Assembly: GCF_004014775.2 (NCBI RefSeq)
Contig: NZ_CP042808.1
Coordinates: 806,001 to 870,000, forward strand
Reading direction: 5' to 3'
Origin: Acetobacter oryzoeni
GTDB taxonomy: Bacteria > Pseudomonadota > Alphaproteobacteria > Acetobacterales > Acetobacteraceae
DNA: 64,000 nucleotides
Shown one piece after another: positions 24,785-34,349 of the stretch (its first letter is position 1; each line of letters opens with the position of its first letter). The notes under the pieces are model-generated. The model did no database searches and was not told the origin of the DNA. It was given only the letters and a program-made list of their open reading frames with translations. The translations under genes and the position numbers were made by a program.

Positions 24785-26989
24785 TTAGGCTGCCAGCCGG
24801 TCTGGGGCGTTGGTAAGATGAAAGCGCCGGGTTACATCCATAAATGTGGCATGGGCTGTAAACTCATGCCGCAAGACTTCCAGCGCCCCGATGGCCCGCA
24901 CAAGATCTATTTGTTGAGAGAGATTTCGTTCTGCCATGGCAGCCGGTAACAGGGCCTGCATGGCTTGGGCAGAAGCAAGGGCAGGAGCCTGCGTGTAGCC
25001 TTTTATGTGGCTGATTGTTTCCAATACATGTGTAATCTGCTGGCATTGATTGGCAGATAAAAGCTTGTGAGACAGCACATTGTGCAGGCGCAAAATCAGC
25101 AGGCCGGTTGTCATCGCGCTCATGGCGCCTGTCAGATAGGCTTCCACCAAAGCGTTTGGATGGGTGCCAGCATGGCGAATAATCTGGGCTAGCCTATCGC
25201 CCGAACGGGCAATCCACTGGGCAGATGTAAAGGTCATGCGGCCTTTGGCCATCAGGCGCAGATCACGCACCATTCTGCGGCGGAGCCTCCACCGTTCTCC
25301 TGCAGGATCAAACGGCAACACAAGGCGGAAAGCCCATATCCCCAGCCCAATACCCAGAACAACAGCGGGGGTGGTGTTAAACCACGTTATTTCATCCATG
25401 CGGGTGTGGTTGGCTGGCCCCACCATAAAGGGCAGGAAGTTATTATAGGCCGCCGCTGTGCCTGCAATGCTGCCTGGGGCACGTAAGGCCAGCCCGCCCA
25501 CCAGCATGGGAAAAAAGAGTGATGCCAGCAGAGTTTCCACCCCAGATTGCTGAGGCAGTACCACAAAGCTGAGAATGAACGAAATAACAGCCGCCCATAC
25601 CGCGCCACGGAAAAAGCCGCTGGCCGCATGTACCGGGTCTTCAAATGAAGAAAAGCGTGTGGTGGTTACAGCCACAAACATGGCAAGGGTAGAACCATCG
25701 GGCCATGCTGTTACTTCCCATAACAAGCCACCTGCGCAAATGGCAGCTGCAGAGCGGATGCCATTATTGGTGGCCAGCAGCACATCTTTTTCAGGGTGAC
25801 GGTCAAATCGAAAGTGGTCGGCTCTGCTGGGGGCTTGGGTGGCAATAAAGTGTTCCAGAACGAGGTCTAGTTCCATCAGCAGTTTGGCGAGGGCAGATTC
25901 CAGAATACGCCCTTCCAGCAGGTCGCGCCGTTGCTGCTGGGTGGCGGGCGCATCCTGCTGTTGCAGGAGTTGAAACCGTATGAGCCTCTCAATGCCGCGT
26001 TGTTGGCTGCGGGTGCGGTAAAGCCGGATTTGCGCGCGCGCCCGTGTGGCAGAGCTTATGGTGGCATCTTGTTCCAGCTCTGCCGGTAAGGAGGTGAGAA
26101 GCGCGCAAATATCATCAATAGCCTGCTGGAAGTCTGGCGGTACGGGGGCGGCGGCCTGCATGTGAATATGCAGTGTCATCCCACGGGCCAGAAAGGCAGA
26201 AACGGCATTCAGGCTGGCGCGTGCGTGGTCTCCCGCATGGTTGTGGGGGCCCATTTCAATTTCACTGAATTCTGTCTGATCTGCCAGTGAAGGAATACTT
26301 CCCAACAAGGCGCGGGAGCGTAACAGCCCATCGGGCTGGTTGCGCAACAGCCCTTGCACACCTGCACATGCTCCTTGTAGCGCGCCCAGTAGGCGCTCTC
26401 GCATTTCCTGTTGGGCCACGTGTTCAAGGCGCGGGGCAAACAGGGCGGCCAGCAGGCTTTCACACACAATACCCAGCGTAATGTAAGTGGTGCGGGAAAG
26501 CGCAATCATAAACACGTTGTCGGGCTGATTAGCTGCGCTTAGCACAATAATGGTGGTGGTGAAGGACACCAGAACCAGCGCGTAAGACCGAAAGTTGCGC
26601 AGGAATGTTGCAATGGCACAGCAACCACCTGCCCATAGGGCAAGAAACGGAAAAACAAGCCCCGGCTCCTGCGGAAGCGCAGCCAGAAACGCAATGCCGG
26701 CTACTGCGCCAATACAGGTACCAATTAATCGCCATTTGGCTTTGGAAAGACTTTGCCCGCGAGAGTTCTGAGCCACAATCCATGTGGTCATGGCGGCCCA
26801 TTGGGGGCTGTCCATTTCCATCCACAGGGCCAGGCTTAAGGCAATAAAGGCCGCTACGGTGGTGCGGAGGGCAAAGCCCAGATCAGCCGGGGCCGGGGCA
26901 ATCAGCCATGCCAGCGGAAAGGATGAGCCGCTGTGTATTCTGGCATGCAGGCCGCGATACCACTGTAATGGAAATGAAAATGAAACCAC
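24785..26989 (-). CDS. FUSC-family membrane transporter, copy 1
   Basis: A 734-residue protein of the fusaric acid resistance/aromatic acid exporter group (AaeB/YccS-like). An N-terminal block of about six helices begins LGFALRTTVAAFIALSLALW, followed by the family motif DSPQWAAMTTWIVAQ and SKAKWRLIGTCIGA. A long soluble part (about 190-390) and a second helical block with ITAWPDGSTLAMFVAV-like sequence follow. The start is a GTG. The family exports aromatic acids or related toxic compounds; no adaptor gene lies beside it. It is transcribed after its paralogue at 27101, from which a terminator separates it. Confidence 0.87.
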   Translation of the reverse strand: MVSFSFPLQWYRGLHARIHSGSSFPLAWLIAPAPADLGFALRTTVAAFIALSLALWMEMDSPQWAAMTTWIVAQNSRGQSLSKAKWRLIGTCIGAVAGIAFLAALPQEPGLVFPFLALWAGGCCAIATFLRNFRSYALVLVSFTTTIIVLSAANQPDNVFMIALSRTTYITLGIVCESLLAALFAPRLEHVAQQEMRERLLGALQGACAGVQGLLRNQPDGLLRSRALLGSIPSLADQTEFSEIEMGPHNHAGDHARASLNAVSAFLARGMTLHIHMQAAAPVPPDFQQAIDDICALLTSLPAELEQDATISSATRARAQIRLYRTRSQQRGIERLIRFQLLQQQDAPATQQQRRDLLEGRILESALAKLLMELDLVLEHFIATQAPSRADHFRFDRHPEKDVLLATNNGIRSAAAICAGGLLWEVTAWPDGSTLAMFVAVTTTRFSSFEDPVHAASGFFRGAVWAAVISFILSFVVLPQQSGVETLLASLFFPMLVGGLALRAPGSIAGTAAAYNNFLPFMVGPANHTRMDEITWFNTTPAVVLGIGLGIWAFRLVLPFDPAGERWRLRRRMVRDLRLMAKGRMTFTSAQWIARSGDRLAQIIRHAGTHPNALVEAYLTGAMSAMTTGLLILRLHNVLSHKLLSANQCQQITHVLETISHIKGYTQAPALASAQAMQALLPAAMAERNLSQQIDLVRAIGALEVLRHEFTAHATFMDVTRRFHLTNAPDRLAA

Positions 26990-27044
26990 GCAGCCAGATG
27001 CCCCAGATTGAAGATGTTGTTATAACAATTTCTTGAGCATCTGA

Positions 27045-27078
27045 CAAAAAAAGAGCCGGAACAAAAGCCCGGCTCTTT
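27045..27078 (-). terminator. Intrinsic terminator downstream of FUSC copy 2
   Basis: AAAGAGCCGG at 27050-27059 is complementary to CCGGCTCTTT at 27069-27078, with a nine-base loop. Read on the minus strand, the stem is followed by a run of T (A-run at 27045-27052 on the plus strand), just past the stop of the gene at 27101. It is a good rho-independent terminator and implies that the upstream FUSC copy 1 gene has its own promoter. Confidence 0.85.
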
Positions 27079-27100
27079 AACAGCTTGATTTGAAGGATGT

Positions 27101-29287
27101 TTATACAGCGCGATAGGGCTTGGAGGCATCCAAAAACACGGCGTTGGCGTCCAATTCGTGCGAGACCACAATTAGATATGCAATTGCGCGTGTCAGTTCG
27201 ATACGGGTGGAAATATTGGGTTCCATGGCTTCCATGCGGCGCAGGGCAGATGTTGCAACCCGTGCAGCGTGTGCCGTGTGGCCATATTTACCTGTAAAGC
27301 GGCTCATACGTTTCATAACAATTTCGATGGCGCGCTTGGCTGGTGGCGGAATCTGGTTGCGCTTCAGCAGCATACGCAAACGGATAATATTCAGCCCGAT
27401 GGTCATGGCTGCCAGTGTGCCCTGCAAACACCCTTCAATAGTGGGGGAAGGCGTGGGGCCAGCATGGCGGATTAGGCGGGCAAACCTATCAATATTGCGG
27501 CCAATCCAGTCTCGCGTTTCGGGCATGGGCTCGGCCGATGCCAATGTGCGCAGATCATGCAGCATGGTGCGGCGCATGCGCCAGCGTTCTGCATTATTGT
27601 TAAAGGGCAGCACGGCCCGGAAAATCAGCACAGCAAAAAACACGCCCAACAACACAGCCGCAGTGGAGTTAAACCACGCCACTTCGTTCTGCCGGCCTTG
27701 GTTGAGCGGATGCACAAAGTTGGGCAGCAGCAGCGTATAGGCCGCAGAATGCAGTGCTGTGCCAGCATTACGGGCAGCAAGGCCGCCGGCAATCATGGGC
27801 AGGGCGAGTGAGCCCACCAGCATTTCGTAATCTGCCTCTGTGGGCAGTACAAGAAACACCAGAAAGAATGAAACAATAGCCGCCCATATGCCACCCACCA
27901 TGAATTGTGAAGAGGCAACAACAGGGTTTTCTCGGGTTGCAAACAGCCCGCAAACAATGGCCACAAAGGTAATAAAGCCCAAACCAGCGGGCCACGCCGT
28001 ACACTCCCACACCAGCCCGGCAGCCGTAATGGCCACCATGGCACGCACGCCATTATAAACGGCTTCGCGCTTATCTACGTGGGCTTGCAGACGGAAGTGG
28101 AAGTGATCCCCACGGATAAAGTGCTGGCTGGCATCATATTCCCGGATAGCCTGTTCCAGTTCACCCAGCAGTTCATCCAGTGCGTTGTGCAGGATGCGGC
28201 CATCCAGCAGGGCGGGAATATCTGTATCGTTTGCGGGGTTGTCATCAAACGCCGTGTCAATTTCCTGCGAAAGCGCATCCACCACACGTTGATGGCATTC
28301 AGCGCGCAGTAATTGCAGATCATGCAGCAATTCCTGCACGCTTTCATCGGAATCCAGCCGGTTGGGAACGGTTGTCAGAAACTCGCTCACATGGGCTGCG
28401 GTCTCGCGGAAAGCGGGCTGGTCTGTCTGCACATATTGCAGGCGCACAGCCATACCCAAACCGCGCGAAAGCAATACGGAAACCGCAGCCAGTGCGGCAC
28501 GCGCGTGGTCCCCTTCATGCCCGTGCGGGCCCATTTCCACTTCGGAAAACTCGATCTGGTCATTAATCGAAATCAGCGGGCCAAACATGGCGCGGGAACG
28601 CACCAGAGCTTCCTCATCCCCCGCCAGCAGGCTGGAAACCGAGGTGGACACGTTGGAAAGTGCTGTGCGCAGTTTATCGCGCATGTTGCGGCGTGCTGTT
28701 TCTGCCAGATTATGGGCAAACAGGCCTGCCAGCGTGCCCTCACACACAATGCCCAGCACAATGTAAGATGCGCGGGACATGGCTGTCATAAACACGTTTT
28801 CTGGGTGCGGAATGGCGCCAATGGCAATAATGGCGGTGGTATAACCGGCCAGCACCAGTGCGTAGGAACGAAAGTTACGCACCAATGTGGCCATGGTGCA
28901 GCATACGCCAACCCAGATGGACAGAATGGGGAAGAACAGCCACGCATTCTGGTTAAAGGCCGAAATAAGGGTAATGGACATCACCACCCCTATGGCCGTG
29001 CCCACCAGACGCCATCGGGCTTTGGAAAGACTTTCCCCGCGGGAGCCTTGGGCCACAATCCAGACAGTCATGGCGGCCCATTGTGGGTCATCCAGTTCCA
29101 TCCACAGGGCAATCACCAACGCCAGAAGGGCTGCGGCCGTGGTGCGCACGGCAAAACCGATAGCGGCAGGGGTGGGGGAGATCAGCCAAGCAAAGGGCAT
29201 TTTTCCGCGTTCACCCGGCCTGTGCAGGGGGCGGAAATTGCGCAGGGGGCCGATCCGGTCAAGGATAAACAGAGGGAGACTGGGCAC
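27101..29287 (-). CDS. FUSC-family membrane transporter, copy 2
   Basis: A 728-residue FUSC/AaeB-like protein clearly paralogous to the one at 24785: it shares AWLISPTPAAIGFAVRTT, ELDDPQWAAMTVWIVAQ and SLSKARWRLVGTAIG at the same relative positions. Two helical blocks flank a soluble domain. A GTG at 29287 gives an N-terminal extension; an ATG 29 codons in (29200), with GCGGA upstream, is an alternative start. The product is likely an exporter of aromatic or organic acids, a plausible trait for an acid-producing organism. Divergent from the YidB-like gene across 241 AT-rich bases that should contain both promoters. Confidence 0.86.
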   Translation of the reverse strand: MPSLPLFILDRIGPLRNFRPLHRPGERGKMPFAWLISPTPAAIGFAVRTTAAALLALVIALWMELDDPQWAAMTVWIVAQGSRGESLSKARWRLVGTAIGVVMSITLISAFNQNAWLFFPILSIWVGVCCTMATLVRNFRSYALVLAGYTTAIIAIGAIPHPENVFMTAMSRASYIVLGIVCEGTLAGLFAHNLAETARRNMRDKLRTALSNVSTSVSSLLAGDEEALVRSRAMFGPLISINDQIEFSEVEMGPHGHEGDHARAALAAVSVLLSRGLGMAVRLQYVQTDQPAFRETAAHVSEFLTTVPNRLDSDESVQELLHDLQLLRAECHQRVVDALSQEIDTAFDDNPANDTDIPALLDGRILHNALDELLGELEQAIREYDASQHFIRGDHFHFRLQAHVDKREAVYNGVRAMVAITAAGLVWECTAWPAGLGFITFVAIVCGLFATRENPVVASSQFMVGGIWAAIVSFFLVFLVLPTEADYEMLVGSLALPMIAGGLAARNAGTALHSAAYTLLLPNFVHPLNQGRQNEVAWFNSTAAVLLGVFFAVLIFRAVLPFNNNAERWRMRRTMLHDLRTLASAEPMPETRDWIGRNIDRFARLIRHAGPTPSPTIEGCLQGTLAAMTIGLNIIRLRMLLKRNQIPPPAKRAIEIVMKRMSRFTGKYGHTAHAARVATSALRRMEAMEPNISTRIELTRAIAYLIVVSHELDANAVFLDASKPYRAV

Positions 29288-29528
29288 GGCGACTATTTTA
29301 TCCTGACAACGAAAAACAGGGAGGAACGCCGCACAGGGTAGCCTGATTCCCTGCTTTTTCCTTGTGGGTTCAGACGCATATCAGCTATCAGTCTTCCGGC
29401 GATGAACGCGCGTGGGATCGGAAATTATTTATAAATCTTGCGCATATAAGCTATCATGTTCCCAGATAGAAAAATACTGTGAATATACTATGTTCGCAGT
29501 AGAGGTAAGATAAACGAAAGTAGGCGCG

Positions 29529-29903
29529 ATGTCTGATTTCCTTCAAAACATTCTTGGTAAGGTAGAAAGCGCTCTGGGCGTAGATGTGCAGGGGGCATTG
29601 CAGCAGCAGTTGCAATCTTTGCTACAGCCGCAGAATCTGGAAGCGCTGCTTACGCGGGCAGATCAGGCCGGTCTGGGTGATAAAGTGCGTTCATGGGTAA
29701 GCCAGGGTGGCAACGTGCCTGCCACGCCAGATGAAATTCGCGCCATTCTGGGCAGCGATATGGTGCATAACCTGATTGAAAAAACCGGCCTGCCAGCAGA
29801 TACCGTGCTGACAGCTCTGGCACATTTTCTGCCAGCCGCCGTAGATAAGCAGACCCCACAGGGCGTGCTGCCAGAAACTGGTGCAGAAACCAAACAGGCG
29901 TAA
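29529..29903 (+). CDS. YidB-like DUF937 protein
   Basis: A 124-residue soluble helical protein starting MSDFLQNILGKVESALG. The segments ADQAGLGDKVRSWVSQG, ATPDEIRAILGSDMVHNL and TVLTALAHFLPAAVDKQTP are characteristic of the YidB/DUF937 family. No function is established for this family. The protein has no cysteine and no membrane helix. A 9-bp inverted repeat follows the stop. The gene is divergent from FUSC copy 2. Confidence 0.84.
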   Translation: MSDFLQNILGKVESALGVDVQGALQQQLQSLLQPQNLEALLTRADQAGLGDKVRSWVSQGGNVPATPDEIRAILGSDMVHNLIEKTGLPADTVLTALAHFLPAAVDKQTPQGVLPETGAETKQA

Positions 29904-29910
29904 TATTTTC

Positions 29911-29946
29911 TGCACGCCTGCAATGCGCATGTGTTGAAGGCGTGCA
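29911..29946. repeat. Inverted repeat after the YidB-like gene
   Basis: TGCACGCCT at 29911-29919 is exactly complementary to AGGCGTGCA at 29938-29946, with an 18-base loop containing the palindrome TGCGCA. It lies between the YidB-like stop and the next gene start, without a T-tract. It may be a terminator or mRNA-stabilising hairpin. Confidence 0.4.
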
Positions 29947-29976
29947 TCCTGCGTATGAATCCGGTAGAATTACGCC

Positions 29977-30504
29977 ATGGATTTGGGCGAACGCATTAAA
30001 CGCATGGATAGCTGGCTGCTGGATGATGTCTGCCAGCCTTTGGCAGATAAGCTGCCAGAACGTCTGACCGCTTTTGAAGTGGGGATGAGCTGCCAGCTCG
30101 GCTCTTTGCTGTTATCTGCCGTTTCCATTATTGCCGTGTTTGTTGTGACAGGCATGAATGATTTTGGAAACATGATCTTCAACGTGCTGGTCTGGGCGTT
30201 GTGCGTTACGTTTTTTATTGGGTTGGGCCGCTTGCGTGTATTGGTGCAGCCGGGCAAAGCCAACCCCTTGCGCTACATGCTGATTAGCGTGCGCATTATC
30301 TCTATTCCGTTTACATTTTACGTGATTTATCAAGCCATTACATCGCCGGTCACGTTTAGTTCGGCTATGTGGTTTAACGCGTTTTCCAATATTGTTTTTG
30401 TAGTGGGGCTGTATTTTATTTCCTGCCAGCCCCGTCCGCCCCAGCGCCGGGCGAAGGAAGAAATCTGGAGCCGTGTTATGGCCCCAGAAGGCAGCGGTCT
30501 TTAA
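29977..30504 (+). CDS. Integral membrane protein of unknown function
   Basis: A 175-residue protein with four hydrophobic segments at about 35-57, 62-82, 95-118 and 128-147. A short cytoplasmic N-terminus (GERIKRMDSWLLDDVCQPL) precedes them and a basic C-terminal tail (RPPQRRAKEEIW) follows. I do not recognise a family. It is 73 bases after the YidB-like gene on the same strand and is convergent with ccmI. The composition, strongly hydrophobic with few charged residues inside the core, supports a real membrane protein. Confidence 0.65.
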   Translation: MDLGERIKRMDSWLLDDVCQPLADKLPERLTAFEVGMSCQLGSLLLSAVSIIAVFVVTGMNDFGNMIFNVLVWALCVTFFIGLGRLRVLVQPGKANPLRYMLISVRIISIPFTFYVIYQAITSPVTFSSAMWFNAFSNIVFVVGLYFISCQPRPPQRRAKEEIWSRVMAPEGSGL

Positions 30505-30532
30505 CGCTTAAAATGTAATGGGAAACAGCCGA

Positions 30533-31264
30533 TCAGGGGGTATCCTGATCGTGCTCTCCCTGTGCAATACGTGCCTGCACGGCACTGCGCCATGTTGCAT
30601 CCTGCGGGGCGGTATCCAGTGCCTTGCGGAAAAGGGCGAGCGCTTGCGGCGTAACCTGATGATTGGTGCGCGTAATGGCTTCTGCCGTGCGGGCAGCCAG
30701 TTCAGCATCAAAACCCATATCTAAGGCATGGTTCCACGCATCCGCAGCTTCAGCATAATGCTCGCGGGAGGCCTCAACCTGCCCAAGCAGCAGATACCCT
30801 TGGCGCAAAGCGGGGTCACCGGGTGGCAGTGTGGCCAATGTCTGCTTTAGGCGAGCCACCAGCATGTCATTTTTTGTGTCCTGCATATGCTCGGCAGCAA
30901 GGCGAGGCCCAAGTGGCTGCGCAGGCAGGGAAGGCACGCCGTTTGTCAGATACAGGCCTACGGCCAGCACAGGGGCAAGCCCAAGGCCAATCCAACCCAC
31001 CGTGGCGGCGCGAGAATTATCGGCGGAGGATGGTGCCTTATCCGCCGCCAGAATACGGCGCTGAATTTCCAACCGTGCAATTTCATGCTCCGCCGGGGCT
31101 ATCAGCCCGATTGTGAGGTCACGATCCACCTCAGCCAACTGGGCTTCGTGCAGGGCAAGGGCGGCGCTGCGTTCATCCCGCACGGTGCGGGTACGTTTCC
31201 ATAAAGTAGCGCAGGCAGGAGCCAGAGCCAGCAGGCTGAGCAGGGCAATGGAAAGCCAGATCAT
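30533..31264 (-). CDS. ccmI: Cytochrome c biogenesis protein CcmI
   Basis: A 243-residue membrane-anchored apocytochrome c chaperone, last gene of the ccm cluster. Two membrane helices (about 2-20 and 90-110) flank a cytoplasmic segment with RDERSAALALHEAQLAEVDRD typical of CcmI. The C-terminal periplasmic part has TPR features (LLLGQVEASREHYAEAADAW). CcmI holds apocytochrome c for haem ligation by CcmF/H. Its start overlaps ccmH by four bases. The TPR part is shorter than in some alphaproteobacteria. Confidence 0.86.
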   Translation of the reverse strand: MIWLSIALLSLLALAPACATLWKRTRTVRDERSAALALHEAQLAEVDRDLTIGLIAPAEHEIARLEIQRRILAADKAPSSADNSRAATVGWIGLGLAPVLAVGLYLTNGVPSLPAQPLGPRLAAEHMQDTKNDMLVARLKQTLATLPPGDPALRQGYLLLGQVEASREHYAEAADAWNHALDMGFDAELAARTAEAITRTNHQVTPQALALFRKALDTAPQDATWRSAVQARIAQGEHDQDTP

Positions 31265-31752
31265 GGGGCGTTATCCTTATCCTTTGTCAGCTGGGCCAGC
31301 CGGGTTTTTTCTTCTTCTGTCAGCGGAGGCGGAGAGGGCGGAGCAGCTGCACGACGGCGATAAAAGATAAAGGCCGAGACAAGCCCCAACAGCAACGCCA
31401 GAACGGGCATGCTCCATAACAACAAGGTGCTGAACGAAAACGCTGGTTTCAGACGGATGAAGTTGCCATAGCGGTTTACCATCCAATCCATGATCTGCTG
31501 GTTGTTTTCACCTTTGGCAACGTGTTCACGCACCACGCGGCGCAGGTCTCGCGCCAAGCCGGCACTGCTGTCCTCAATGGATTCATTCTGGCAGACAAGG
31601 CAGCGCAGTTGCGAGCCAATGGCCTCGGCCCGTGCTTCATCCTTGGGGTTGGGCAGCATTTCCATGGGGTCATCCACCGCCAGCACCAGCGCAGGTGCCG
31701 CAATAAGGGAGAACCCAACGCAGGAGGCTGCCAGAAAACGGCGCATGTTCAT
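31261..31752 (-). CDS. ccmH: Cytochrome c maturation protein CcmH
   Basis: A 163-residue protein with an N-terminal signal/anchor (FLAASCVGFSLIAAPALVLA), the redox motif LRCLVCQNESIEDSSAGLA (reactive CxxC) and DLRRVVREHVAKGENNQQI, then a C-terminal helix and charged tail. CcmH reduces apocytochrome c cysteines and forms the haem ligation complex with CcmF and CcmI. It overlaps its neighbours ccmG and ccmI by four bases each. Length fits the single-domain CcmH type, with CcmI separate. Confidence 0.93.
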   Translation of the reverse strand: MNMRRFLAASCVGFSLIAAPALVLAVDDPMEMLPNPKDEARAEAIGSQLRCLVCQNESIEDSSAGLARDLRRVVREHVAKGENNQQIMDWMVNRYGNFIRLKPAFSFSTLLLWSMPVLALLLGLVSAFIFYRRRAAAPPSPPPLTEEEKTRLAQLTKDKDNAP

Positions 31753-32330
31753 GGCGTTTTCAACTTTTCAACCAAGGGTAGGAGTGTCTGGCTCAGAATA
31801 TCGTCCGTAAGAGGGGCCGCCGTGTGCCAGCGGATAACGCCGCCGGGGCCAATCAGGAATGTTTCCGGCACGCCAGAAATACCCCATTCAATTCCCACAC
31901 GTCCTTCATGGTCACTCCCAAGGCGGGAGAACGGGTTGCCGGAATGTTTAAGAAAGTTTTCTGCGTTTTCTGACCTGTCCTTGTAGGCAATGCCCCACAT
32001 GGTCAGCTTGTCTTTCAGCGTCATCAGGGTTGGCATTTCCGCAAGGCAGGGAATGCACCATGAGGCAAAAAAGTTCACCAGCACAGGCTGCGTCAGGTTA
32101 CGTAAATCCTGCGTATTAAAGCCCTGCATGGGGGCCTGATCTGGCAGCGTAAAATCCGGCACCGGGCGGTTCAGTACCGGTGCGTTGATATCATGCGGGT
32201 TGAAGGAACCATGCTCCATGCCGGAAAGCATTTTCCAAAACGCAACGCCAACAACGCCAGCCCCTGCCAATGGCAAAGCCATAAGTAGCCGACGGCGGGA
32301 TGCATTGGGAGGTGTTTCTGAATTGCTCAT
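31749..32330 (-). CDS. ccmG: Thiol:disulfide oxidoreductase CcmG/DsbE
   Basis: A 193-residue periplasmic thioredoxin-like protein anchored by an N-terminal helix (LLMALPLAGAGVVGVAF). The active site is FFASWCIPCLAEMP (WCxxC), with VLVNFFASW before it and the cis-proline region GVPETFLIGPGG. It reduces the haem-binding cysteines in cytochrome c maturation. It overlaps ccmF and ccmH by four bases, so the operon is tightly coupled. Confidence 0.94.
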   Translation of the reverse strand: MSNSETPPNASRRRLLMALPLAGAGVVGVAFWKMLSGMEHGSFNPHDINAPVLNRPVPDFTLPDQAPMQGFNTQDLRNLTQPVLVNFFASWCIPCLAEMPTLMTLKDKLTMWGIAYKDRSENAENFLKHSGNPFSRLGSDHEGRVGIEWGISGVPETFLIGPGGVIRWHTAAPLTDDILSQTLLPLVEKLKTP

Positions 32331-34312
32331 GATGCTGCACTCATTTCGGCAGAAGATTTGGCACGCTGCGGCGCACCCACACGCACACGACGGTCAGATA
32401 GCGAAAGCGCGCCACCAAACGCCATAACCAGTGCACCCAGCCACATCCATGGGGCCAGCGGGTTGTAATGCAGGCGCAGCACGTAGGTGGGGTTGCTATC
32501 CGGCCCGTGTTTGTCACCCAGCACACCATACAGATCTGCCAACAGGTTGGTATGGATGGCAACATCGGTTGTGGTCTGATTTTGCGTATTAAAGCTGCGT
32601 TTGGAAGGGTGCATAACGGTAATAAGGTGCCCGTTACGCCGCACTTCCAGCGTGCCCACCATGGCAGTGTAGTTTGGCCCCGGTTCCTGCTTTACGTTTG
32701 TCAGTGTCCAGTCATACCCAGCTAGATGTTCTGTGGTGCCAATGGGCACTTCCACAATTTTATGCTGGGCCTGAGACATGGCAGAAAGCCCAAGCACCGT
32801 AATGCCCACGCCAATATGTGCAATGGCCGTGCCAATAATGGCACGCGGCAACATGCGCGCACGCTGCACGCTTGTGGCAAACGGCGCACGGAACAGGCGC
32901 ACACGTTCCACAACATCCGTAATGGTGGATGCAATAATCCAGATAGCTGCCGCTGCGCACAGAATGGGCAGAACGCCAGAAAGCTTAAAGGCCGCAACGG
33001 CGCAGGCAATGGCGGTGATAACAGCCGCCACCCATAGCTTTTGCAAAATGGGCCAAAGCTGCGCGCGCTTCCACGGTAGCATGGGGCCAAACCCCATGAA
33101 GATGAACAGCGGCAATGCCAGCGGAATGGTGGTGGCATCAAAAAACGGCTTGCCCACAGAAATGGTGCGGTCAAACAGCAGAGACATAAATGGCGGATAC
33201 ATTGTACCCGTGAGCACCACAGCGCAGAGCGAACACAGCAGAATGTTGTTCAGCACCAATGCCCCTTCGCGCGAGACCGGGGCAAACAGCCCGCCGGAAG
33301 TAAGGGATGGCGCGCGGTAGGCAAACAGCGCCAGAGAACCCCCAATGACCACTGCCAGCAGGCCCAGAATGAACACGCCACGCGCAGGATCGTTTGCAAA
33401 GGCATGCACGGAGTTCAGGATGCCCGAACGCACAAGGAAGGTGCCGGAAAGCGAGAACGAGAACGTGCCAATAGCCAGCAGCACGGTCCAGATTTTAAGG
33501 GCTTCGCGCTTTTCCACCACAATGGCGGAGTGAATAAGGGCGGTACCTGTCAGCCACGGAATGAGGGAGGCATTTTCCACCGGGTCCCAAAACCAGTAAC
33601 CACCCCAACCCAGCACGTAATAAGACCACCAGGACCCCATGGCGATCCCGCAGGTAAGAAAGCACCAAGCGGCCACGGCCCACGGGCGCACCCACCGGCC
33701 CCATGCAGCATCCACCCGGCCTTCCAGCAGGGCAGCAATGGCAAAGGCAAATGGCACGGCAAAACCCACATAACCCGTGTAGAGAATAGGTGGATGAAAA
33801 GCCAAGCCGGGGTCTTGCAGCAGGGGGTTCATGCCTTGCCCATCCATGGGGGCAGGCCAGATGCGGGCAAACGGATCAGACGTGGTCAGGCAGAACAATT
33901 CAAACCCGGTAGCCACCAGCCCCAGCACGCCAATAACGCGGGCACGCAAAGCGGAAGGCAGGTTGCGCCCAAAAGCCGCAACAGCTGCGCCGCACAGGCC
34001 CAGAATAAGCGCCCATAAAAGAATGGAGCCTTCGTGGTTCCCCCATACGCCGGTAATCTTATACAGCAGCGGTTTGGAAACCGCGCTGTTGGCCGCAATG
34101 TTCTGGACAGAAAAATCATCCGTAACAGCGGCGTAAACCAGACAGAGGAAAGAGGTTAGCAGCGCAATAAGCTGGCCAATGGCAAGGCCGGGGGCCAGTG
34201 CCATTAGCCGCACATCGCGGCGGCGTGCACCCATAAGGGGGAGAATACCTTGTATGGCAGCAAGCACGCAGGCCAGCGCAAGGGCGTAGTGTCCGAGTTC
34301 GGGGCTCAGCAT
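32327..34312 (-). CDS. ccmF: Haem lyase subunit CcmF
   Basis: A 661-residue polytopic membrane protein that ligates haem to apocytochrome c. The tryptophan-rich WWD motif is SWWSYYVLGWGGYWFWDPVEN, preceded by GVWGNHEGSILLW with a haem-ligand histidine, and followed by VEKREALKIW. There are about 13-15 membrane helices. A periplasmic C-terminal domain near residues 510-600 ends in a final helix. Length is normal. It starts 37 bases after ccmE, the only visible gap in the cluster. Confidence 0.95.
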   Translation of the reverse strand: MLSPELGHYALALACVLAAIQGILPLMGARRRDVRLMALAPGLAIGQLIALLTSFLCLVYAAVTDDFSVQNIAANSAVSKPLLYKITGVWGNHEGSILLWALILGLCGAAVAAFGRNLPSALRARVIGVLGLVATGFELFCLTTSDPFARIWPAPMDGQGMNPLLQDPGLAFHPPILYTGYVGFAVPFAFAIAALLEGRVDAAWGRWVRPWAVAAWCFLTCGIAMGSWWSYYVLGWGGYWFWDPVENASLIPWLTGTALIHSAIVVEKREALKIWTVLLAIGTFSFSLSGTFLVRSGILNSVHAFANDPARGVFILGLLAVVIGGSLALFAYRAPSLTSGGLFAPVSREGALVLNNILLCSLCAVVLTGTMYPPFMSLLFDRTISVGKPFFDATTIPLALPLFIFMGFGPMLPWKRAQLWPILQKLWVAAVITAIACAVAAFKLSGVLPILCAAAAIWIIASTITDVVERVRLFRAPFATSVQRARMLPRAIIGTAIAHIGVGITVLGLSAMSQAQHKIVEVPIGTTEHLAGYDWTLTNVKQEPGPNYTAMVGTLEVRRNGHLITVMHPSKRSFNTQNQTTTDVAIHTNLLADLYGVLGDKHGPDSNPTYVLRLHYNPLAPWMWLGALVMAFGGALSLSDRRVRVGAPQRAKSSAEMSAAS

Positions 34313-34349
34313 GTCAGGGGGTAGGCTCCCGCTTTTTCAGGTCTGTATA

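Noticed and set aside
28313..29341. A 342-codon open frame on the plus strand within FUSC copy 2
   Set aside because: His/Gln/Gly-rich translation typical of antisense to a membrane protein; the minus-strand frame has FUSC motifs and is paralogous to the neighbouring gene.
29401..29528. Specific -35/-10 promoter for the YidB-like gene
   Set aside because: The region is AT-rich and contains TATACT, but no matching -35 at the right spacing could be supported.
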